DNA from: Thermoplasmata archaeon
GTDB lineage: Archaea > Thermoplasmatota > Thermoplasmata > GCA-020350865
Direction: 5' to 3'
DNA length: 14,951 nucleotides
Assembly: GCA_020350865.1 (NCBI GenBank)
Contig: CP070726.1
Span: 2,015,307 to 2,030,257, forward strand
Both the position numbers and the translations under genes were made by a program. Shown piece by piece: positions 7,475 to 12,267 of the stretch. The notes under the pieces were generated by a model. The model was not told the origin of the DNA. It did no database searches and saw nothing but the letters and a program-made list of their open reading frames with translations. Numbering within the stretch: position 1 is the stretch's first letter; the number at the start of each line of letters is the position of its first letter.

Positions 7475-7512
7475 TAAAATGGATTTTGCTCCTCCTGGCT
7501 AAAAAATAGAGC

Positions 7513-7530
7513 TATTTGATTGATCAAATA
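7513..7530 (-). terminator. Perfect inverted repeat followed by a T-run, downstream of the 197-aa gene
   Basis: TATTTGA (7513-7519) and TCAAATA (7524-7530) form a perfect 7-bp inverted repeat with a 4-nt spacer, 28 bp beyond the stop of the minus-strand gene. On that strand it is followed by GCTCTATTTTTTAG, so it looks like a stem plus U-tract. The stem is AT-rich and weak, and a protein-binding site is an alternative. Confidence 0.4.
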
Positions 7531-7558
7531 AGAATTACAGAAATCCCCTCGAAATCGA

Positions 7559-8152
7559 CTACTGGGTGAAGGTCTCGCCTTTCTCGTAGCTCTCTTTCAA
7601 ATGCTTTATCAGGATCTCCCTGTTTCGCCTGAGATGGGATTCGTACCATGTCTTGACAACATCTCCCATTATCTTGTGCAGTTTGTCAAAGGAAAGCGAA
7701 TTCAGGGTCGTGTCGTACAGCACCCTCTGGGTGAATATTCTCTTCCAACCCGAGTATTTGTAGTAATGCTCTCCCTCGCAGTATTCGAACACCACCCTGA
7801 GGTGTGTGGCCCTGGGCGTATTATAATACCAGGCTTTCAGCGAATCCCCCACCCTGCCCTGATCATGGGTTCTGTCTATGAGCTGTATCGTATTGATGCC
7901 GGAGAAATTGAATCTGGGTTTGAATTTCCAGGGCTCTGGGAAATCCTCGAACTGTGCAAAAGCGCTGTGACTTGGTTCCATGGTGAGATGCACGCCCTCC
8001 TTGTTGAACCGAATCCAGATCCTCCAAAAGTCATCCAGCAGAGTCTTGTTGATATCAGTCTTAGCTGCGTTCTGCTCGTCCACATCGCTGATGATCTCGT
8101 CTGACTTCTTCTCCAGTTCCTTATCGAGAGCTGCAAACCAATCTTCCGCCAT
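7559..8152 (-). CDS. Hypothetical protein of 197 aa
   Basis: I do not recognise this family. The protein is soluble with no signal peptide or membrane segment. It starts with an acidic helical region (residues 1-40), then a mixed aromatic-rich region (FWRIWIRF at 42-49; SGWKRIFTQRVLYD around 134-147) that looks beta-rich, and ends in a helical basic segment (WYESHLRRNREILIKHLKESY). A Trp/Tyr-rich beta core with a terminal helix could bind lipid, polyketide-like ligands or peptide, but no signature supports any choice. The ATG at 8150-8152 is preceded by AGTGAT with 3 nt spacing, and a TATA-like ATTTAAAT lies at about 8184-8191. It appears monocistronic, convergent with queH and divergent from the HTH regulator. 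Confidence 0.8.
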   Translation of the reverse strand: MAEDWFAALDKELEKKSDEIISDVDEQNAAKTDINKTLLDDFWRIWIRFNKEGVHLTMEPSHSAFAQFEDFPEPWKFKPRFNFSGINTIQLIDRTHDQGRVGDSLKAWYYNTPRATHLRVVFEYCEGEHYYKYSGWKRIFTQRVLYDTTLNSLSFDKLHKIMGDVVKTWYESHLRRNREILIKHLKESYEKGETFTQ

Positions 8153-8294
8153 GCTATCACTTTGAGAGGGGTATGAATTACGAATTTAAATAGATTATTA
8201 TGAAAAGGCATCTCTGCAGCCAATTTAAATGTCAAGTAACAACGATCATATTGATTAAGATATTGGAATAAGTGGCAACTATTCTACCTAAAGG

Positions 8295-8302
8295 TATAAA
8301 TA
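8295..8302 (+). promoter_or_regulatory. TATA box of the HTH regulator gene
   Basis: TATAAATA is a near-ideal archaeal TATA box, 45-53 nt upstream of the ATG at 8348, predicting a transcript start near 8325 and a leader of about 20 nt. Confidence 0.55.
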
Positions 8303-8314
8303 TTATGGATTCAT

Positions 8315-8328
8315 TATACAAAAGTATA
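8315..8328 (+). promoter_or_regulatory. Palindrome TATAC-AAAA-GTATA, candidate operator
   Basis: A perfect 5-bp inverted repeat with a 4-nt spacer covers the predicted transcript start of the HTH regulator gene and ends 19 nt before its ATG. That position suits autorepression by the encoded XRE-type protein. It is AT-rich and short, so chance is possible. Confidence 0.35.
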
Positions 8329-8347
8329 TGGCGTTGGGTGATTGGAC

Positions 8348-8872
8348 ATGACTGTGGCAAAGGAGCTGATCGACAGCATACTGGAATCGGACGAATCGTT
8401 CAGGGAGACCCTGCGGAGGATATTAAAGACAGAACTGGGGATGAGCATTCCCGAATTCAGCAAGGCTTCAGGGATTTCACAAAGCACCATCTACAAGATC
8501 ATCTCAGAGAGAAGGGAACCCAATCTAAGAACCGTAAGACAGATTCTTGCAGCAATAAGAAAGATAGAAGGACTGCAAACCGAACCCTTCATTGCAGTCA
8601 TCGTGGCCAGATCGGTTTTGAACAAGATCGAAGAGAGAAAGATGAAGATCGAAAGAAAGGTTGTGATCATAAGGGAATATCCCGCAAATTCAATGGAGGA
8701 GACCATCATCGCCTCCATCAGAGCGGAAAGGGATGGGGCCATGGCGGTTGTGTGTGCACCCATAGTCAGTTCGACTATCGAAAAGATACTCAGAATACCA
8801 GTGGTGACCATAATGCCCAAGGATAGTGTAAAGGAGGCAATAAAACTCGCTGCTAAGAAAACCTCTGATTAG
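8348..8872 (+). CDS. XRE-type HTH transcriptional regulator with a PrpR_N-like ligand domain
   Basis: The 174-aa protein has a Cro/C1-type helix-turn-helix at residues about 25-72 (LKTELGMSIPEFSKASGIS, then QSTIYKIISERREPNLRTV). The C-terminal domain (80-170) ends in IRAERDGAMAVVCAPIV, IPVVTI and a final helix. This resembles the half-domain of the PrpR N-terminal sensory fold (alternating strand/helix, 'IPVV.I' after a Gly/Ser-rich turn), suggesting small-molecule control; that match is from memory and tentative. I prefer ATG at 8348 over the in-frame TTG at 8342 because GGGTGAT (8336-8342) then has normal spacing. Its TAG overlaps the stop of the convergent ABC ATPase gene, so it could regulate the importer, itself, or both. 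Confidence 0.85.
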   Translation: MTVAKELIDSILESDESFRETLRRILKTELGMSIPEFSKASGISQSTIYKIISERREPNLRTVRQILAAIRKIEGLQTEPFIAVIVARSVLNKIEERKMKIERKVVIIREYPANSMEETIIASIRAERDGAMAVVCAPIVSSTIEKILRIPVVTIMPKDSVKEAIKLAAKKTSD

Positions 8873-9642
8873 GCCTCACCTGCAATCTCCCGTTTCATTG
8901 TCTTTGTGACCTCTTCTTCCAAAACGTCCAGCACCTCGTGTCGTATTTTAACGAATTCCTCTCCGGCCCTGTCCCTTGGATGGGGAAGGTTGACAGGGAT
9001 TATCTTCTTTACACTACCGGGCCTTGCAGTGAGGACGACTATTCTGTCAGCCAAATAAACTGCCTCGTCCACTGAATGCGTGACAAAGATGATTGTCAGT
9101 ATCGTTTTCTCGCATATCCTCAGAAGCTCTTTTTGCATGATGTTTCTGGTCTGGGCGTCCAGGGAGCCGAAGGGCTCGTCCATGAGAAGGACATCGGGCT
9201 CGTTTGCAAGGGCCCGGGCTATTCCCACCCGCTGCTTCATCCCACCGGAAAGCTCCTTTGGGTAAGCGTTTTCGAATCCCTCCAGGTTCACCAGATCGAT
9301 TAACTGCTTGGCTCTCCTTCTTCTCTCATCCCTTGGAATGCCCTTGATCTCCAGCCCGAACTCCACATTCTTGATTACTGTTCTCCAGGGAAACAGGTCG
9401 AACTCCTGGAACACCATGCCCCTGTCGGGACCCGGGCCCGTAACCTTCTTTCCATCCTCGAATATCTCACCTGAAGTGGCCTCCTCAAGGCCTGCAATGA
9501 GGCGGAGGACGGTTGTCTTTCCGCAACCGGAAGGGCCGAGAATGCAGACGAACTCGTCCTCTGCAACTGTCAGGTTCAGGTTGTCGATAGCGATTAAATC
9601 ATCGAAATGCTTGGATATTTTATTCAGTTTCAATCTGTCCAT
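8869..9642 (-). CDS. ABC importer ATP-binding protein, SsuB/TauB type
   Basis: This 257-aa ATPase would power uptake through the adjacent permease at the cytoplasmic face of the membrane. All nucleotide-binding motifs are intact: Walker A GPSGCGKTT (36-44), Q-loop VFQEFDLFPWRT with Gln79, signature LSGGMKQR (131-138), Walker B VLLMDEPFGSLD (151-162) and switch His189 (VTHSVDEA). The FPWRT after the Q-loop and the ARPG...I segment (about 206-215) are typical of the nitrate/sulfonate/taurine subfamily, but the substrate cannot be read from this subunit. It is the last gene of the operon. The ATG lies 6 nt after the permease stop, and its GGAG ribosome site overlaps the end of the permease gene. 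It is convergent with the HTH regulator, with the two stops overlapping. Confidence 0.95.
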   Translation of the reverse strand: MDRLKLNKISKHFDDLIAIDNLNLTVAEDEFVCILGPSGCGKTTVLRLIAGLEEATSGEIFEDGKKVTGPGPDRGMVFQEFDLFPWRTVIKNVEFGLEIKGIPRDERRRRAKQLIDLVNLEGFENAYPKELSGGMKQRVGIARALANEPDVLLMDEPFGSLDAQTRNIMQKELLRICEKTILTIIFVTHSVDEAVYLADRIVVLTARPGSVKKIIPVNLPHPRDRAGEEFVKIRHEVLDVLEEEVTKTMKREIAGEA

Positions 9643-9648
9643 TGTATG

Positions 9649-10542
9649 TTACTCCTGCCACCTTATTACGCGTTTCTCGATCTTCTGGATAATAAAGTTC
9701 ATGAGCCAACCGATAAATCCGATGAACAACATTCCCGCTATCATCTTATCGTAGGCGCTATAAGAGTCGTAACTTGTTAAAAGATAGTTACCAAGACCCC
9801 GGGCATCCCTCATACCCACCATCTCTGCAGCCACGATACTCATCCATCCAATACCCAAACCTATTCTCATGCCGGTCACTATTGAGGGCATACTCCCGGG
9901 AATAATCACCTTCCTAAAGATATCCACCTTCTTTGCTCCTAGGGTCTTTGCAGCCTCTATCAATCCCTCGTCTACCGCTTTGACACCATTTATAGTGCTA
10001 AGTATTGTTGGGAATAAAACTCCAATAAAAACGATAAAATATCCGACATTGAAAGTGAATACCAATAAGCCCACGCCAATCCATGCGAGAGGGGGTATGG
10101 GGCGGATGAGCTCAACAAGAGGACCGCCGAAATCTGCTGCATATCTTGACCTCCCCATGAGTAAACCAGAGGGGATACCGACAAGACATGCCAAAGTAAA
10201 ACCCACTAAAACCCGCCAAATACTTGCTGTTGCATGGTCCAAAATACTGAATCGATATATTGTTGTTGACTCCTCGGGCGAGAGGGATTCGACAAAGGTA
10301 GTCCATGTCTCCTGAGGTGTAGGAAGAAGATGAATATGGTATTCCATAAGAAATTGGTTACCCCCTCTGGCTGCTTGTATAACGACATACCATAAAACGA
10401 GCACGAATATAATGGAAAAGATATTGATGATAATATGCTTCCAGTTCTGGAGGAAATATTCTTTTATCCTCCACGGTAGGTCTATGGTAAAATGCATTAT
10501 TCCGATTCGGGCTTTCCCAGTTTTCTGATCCTTGGCGCTCAT
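9649..10542 (-). CDS. ABC importer permease, SsuC/TauC type
   Basis: The 297-aa integral membrane protein has about six hydrophobic segments, the first near residues 36-57 (IIINIFSIIFVLVLWYVVIQ). The cytoplasmic EAA loop for contact with the ATPase is clear: EAAKTLGAKKVDIFRKVIIP at about 206-225. This is the BPD_transp_1 fold of nitrate/sulfonate/taurine-type importers. I chose the ATG at 10540-10542, 4 nt after the binding-protein stop (TAG-TCAA-ATG), with GAGG about 12 nt upstream. The longer in-frame reading to 10647 would run 100 nt into the binding-protein gene and adds a non-homologous basic stretch. Product and partner assignment are secure; the substrate is unknown. Confidence 0.93.
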   Translation of the reverse strand: MSAKDQKTGKARIGIMHFTIDLPWRIKEYFLQNWKHIIINIFSIIFVLVLWYVVIQAARGGNQFLMEYHIHLLPTPQETWTTFVESLSPEESTTIYRFSILDHATASIWRVLVGFTLACLVGIPSGLLMGRSRYAADFGGPLVELIRPIPPLAWIGVGLLVFTFNVGYFIVFIGVLFPTILSTINGVKAVDEGLIEAAKTLGAKKVDIFRKVIIPGSMPSIVTGMRIGLGIGWMSIVAAEMVGMRDARGLGNYLLTSYDSYSAYDKMIAGMLFIGFIGWLMNFIIQKIEKRVIRWQE

Positions 10543-10546
10543 TTGA

Positions 10547-11692
10547 CTAGGCTTCCTCAACCTTTGCGCCATCCTGCTCCGCTGCCGTAAGAACAAGGAA
10601 GTGCTGAACGGTCCCCTGTCCGGGATATGCAAGGATTTTACCCTCAAGGTCCTTCATCGAGTCCACTTCTAGGCCAGATCGGATCACAATGGCACTGCCT
10701 TCATAGTTGACTCCAGAGATAACCTTTATCGTGGCTTCCTTGTAGTGAGGGCTGGTTTCGTAGAAATCGTTTTCATTGATCCCAAATATCATTGCCGGTG
10801 CCGTTCCGAGGTAACCTATATCGATCTCCTCTAGCTTGAACCCTTCCTTCATTTCGGCACCGCCGTTTGCAAACTCCCTTGGATACTGTGGGGAGTCCGA
10901 TTCCTTTACCGTGATATTGACATCCGAAAACCAATCCTCCTTCCACGCCACCCAGAATGCGAGCTGATGAAGGTCTGCGGTAAGATAACCGAATCTCAAT
11001 TCAACTGGTGTATCCAGTGCAATATCACCGGCTGATTCTTGGGCACGGCTCTGGGCCCAGGTGAGGTACTGATTATCGATCACATCGTCAACATATACAT
11101 CAGTGCTGGTGTGGCCGGAATCGTCCCATTTCTGCTCGTTCAAAATGCCGTACTCATCCAGTTTCGAGTCATATTTCTTCATACCCTCCACACCTATGGT
11201 GTGGTCGAAGTCCACATTGAGCAATGCGTATTCGACTATTGCTTCAGACCTTCCAGTGAAGTCCATTGCATGCGAAATCAGTGTGGAGTGGTTTGCCGCG
11301 CCAGGTGATTTGGCAGCGTTCATCCACTCCGTTGTCTTCATGTGCACCCATACGACCCTGTTCATGATCTCATCTGCATTGGTGGTGGATGAATACCAAT
11401 CGTAATCTGCAGCCAAAACGCAGCAAGGGTGATTGGGCCATATCTCGCTTGAGTTCTTGTATGTGTACCCATGACCGTCGACGATGGCATTGGCATTCCA
11501 GGGCTCCCAGCCGATCATGGCATCTATTGTCCCTGCCTGAAGACCATCGATCATGGCCTGTCCGCCGTTTTTCACCAGGCTTATCCGTTTAGTCTCACCG
11601 TCTCCGTCGATGCAGCCTGCGGAAATCATTGTTGCCAGCACAAGCAATCCGATCACAGACGCGATTCCGATCCTTTTTATAAATTTTCTCAT
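10547..11692 (-). CDS. Substrate-binding lipoprotein of an SsuA/NMT1-type ABC importer, apparently circularly permuted
   Basis: The 381-aa protein begins with a lipoprotein signal (MRKFIKR, hydrophobic core, ISAGC with Cys27), so it is anchored outside the cell to capture substrate. Family blocks are all recognisable but in swapped order. Residues about 36-212 are the segment normally at the C-terminus: LVKNGGQAMIDGL, GTIDAMIGWEPW, EIWPNHPCCVL, then the helical tail DDVIDNQYLTW. Residues about 230-381 are the normal N-terminal lobe: ELRFGYLTADLHQLAFWVA, EIDIGYLGTAPA, GVNYEGSAIVIR and GKILAYPGQGTVQHFLV. The protein ends at DGAKVEEA, where a normal homologue would continue into LVKNGG. The start has GGGAGAT 5 nt upstream, and a TATA-like stretch lies at about 11727-11735. 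It is the first gene of the importer operon. Substrate class (sulfonate, nitrate, other) is not determined. Confidence 0.88.
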   Translation of the reverse strand: MRKFIKRIGIASVIGLLVLATMISAGCIDGDGETKRISLVKNGGQAMIDGLQAGTIDAMIGWEPWNANAIVDGHGYTYKNSSEIWPNHPCCVLAADYDWYSSTTNADEIMNRVVWVHMKTTEWMNAAKSPGAANHSTLISHAMDFTGRSEAIVEYALLNVDFDHTIGVEGMKKYDSKLDEYGILNEQKWDDSGHTSTDVYVDDVIDNQYLTWAQSRAQESAGDIALDTPVELRFGYLTADLHQLAFWVAWKEDWFSDVNITVKESDSPQYPREFANGGAEMKEGFKLEEIDIGYLGTAPAMIFGINENDFYETSPHYKEATIKVISGVNYEGSAIVIRSGLEVDSMKDLEGKILAYPGQGTVQHFLVLTAAEQDGAKVEEA

Positions 11693-11726
11693 AATATCTC
11701 CCAGATGGCATTATCACTCTTTCTGT

Positions 11727-11757
11727 ATTTAATATTTTTCTCCTTTATTCGATAAAG
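11727..11757 (-). promoter_or_regulatory. Promoter region of the ABC importer operon with an inverted repeat
   Basis: The minus strand has a TATA-like ATTAAATA at about 11727-11735. Just upstream is a perfect inverted repeat, CTTTAT-TCG-ATAAAG (11743-11757), at roughly -40 to -55 of the predicted start, where an activator or a BRE-blocking repressor could bind. Both calls rest on position and symmetry only. Confidence 0.33.
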
Positions 11758-11862
11758 TTTTCCTTTGCTTAGAATATATCATAAAGGATTATACTTTCGT
11801 GGATGAAATTGGTAAGCAGCAACCTTTCCATCGAATATCAATATCAGGGACCATGATGAAGA

Positions 11863-11870
11863 CTTAAATA
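11863..11870 (+). promoter_or_regulatory. Putative TATA box of the tRNA-Gly gene
   Basis: CTTAAATA lies about 43-50 nt upstream of the first base of the mature tRNA, predicting a leader of about 20 nt, normal for archaeal tRNA genes. Confidence 0.4.
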
Positions 11871-11951
11871 GACCTTTGAGCTTTTCCTGATACCATTATC
11901 AAATTGGGATGTGCAGGTGTAGTCTAGTCTGGTAAGGACGTTGGCCTTCCA

Positions 11952-11988
11952 AGACCTTCCCTTCAAAAAAGAGGAGAAGGCTGCGGCA
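11952..11988 (+). other. tRNA-Gly intron 1 (37 nt, canonical position 37/38)
   Basis: Both splice bulges read CAA (11950-11952 and 11987-11989). The central helix CTTC/GCGG (11946-11949 with 11983-11986) has one mismatch, so the bulge-helix-bulge is slightly relaxed. An inner helix CCTTC/GAAGG closes the intron. The repeated CAAG at both ends leaves the exact cut ambiguous by a few nt but gives the same product. Confidence 0.85.
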
Positions 11989-12009
11989 AGCCAACAACTC
12001 GGGTTCGAA

Positions 12010-12036
12010 TTTGGATGTGTAAAAATCCACCGAAAA
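12010..12036 (+). other. tRNA-Gly intron 2 (27 nt, in the T-loop, position 59/60)
   Basis: The T-stem is followed by a textbook bulge-helix-bulge. The central helix is TTCG (12004-12007) with CGAA (12031-12034), there is a 3-nt bulge AAT on each strand (12008-12010 and 12035-12037), and the inner helix is TGGAT/ATCCA. Cutting after the second bulge base joins TTCGAA to T and restores a 7-nt T-loop. Confidence 0.88.
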
Positions 12037-12050
12037 TCCCGGCACCTGCA

Positions 12051-12267
12051 TGCTTTCCCCTAATAGTACTACGTAGGAAAAACTTATATATTAAATGTAT
12101 TGGTTGGCTAGATAGATGTAGTATTGCTATAGAAACTATATAAAGGAGTAAGCATAGTACGGGTAACGGGATGATTGCGGTTCATTGCAGGTTAAGAGAG
12201 ATTTATATGAAAAAAATAACAACCTATTTGCACCAATGTAAATGGCATTGAGGGCTTGGGGAACAGC
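12051..12267. other. Intergenic region between the tRNA and the surface-protein gene
   Basis: AT-rich, no convincing gene. It contains TATA-like stretches (TTATATATTAAA at about 12082-12093; TTTATATG near 12201), a short inverted repeat TATAG-AAA-CTATA at 12128-12140, and a 26-codon reading 12171-12251 that looks random. The box near 12201 is the best placed promoter for the gene starting at 12268. Confidence 0.4.

Larger units (their letters stand above)
11913..12050 (+). tRNA. tRNA-Gly (anticodon TCC) with two introns
   Basis: The acceptor stem GCAGGTG (11913-11919) pairs perfectly with CACCTGC (12043-12049), discriminator A at 12050; CCA is not encoded. The D-stem is GTCT/GGAC (11922-11925, 11936-11939) with G18-G19 at 11931-11932. 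The anticodon stem TTGGC (11941-11945) pairs with GCCAA (11990-11994), loop CTTCCAA after splicing, anticodon TCC at 11948-11950, so it reads GGA and probably GGG. The T-stem TCGGG (11999-12003) pairs with CCCGG (12038-12042) around TTCGAA+T. Removing 11952-11988 and 12010-12036 leaves a 74-nt tRNA with all stems intact. Needing two introns makes simple tRNA scans likely to miss or misdraw it. Confidence 0.92.

Noticed and set aside
10543..10647. Longer permease reading starting inside the binding-protein gene
   Set aside because: It would overlap the binding-protein gene by about 100 nt and adds a non-homologous basic peptide; the ATG at 10542 is 4 nt after the upstream stop.
12128..12140. 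Inverted repeat TATAG-AAA-CTATA
   Set aside because: Short and AT-only in an AT-rich spacer, so it is likely by chance; not placed at a clear promoter.
12171..12251. 26-aa ORF (starts MIAVHC) upstream of the surface-protein gene
   Set aside because: No ribosome site at a good distance and no motif; length and composition fit chance.
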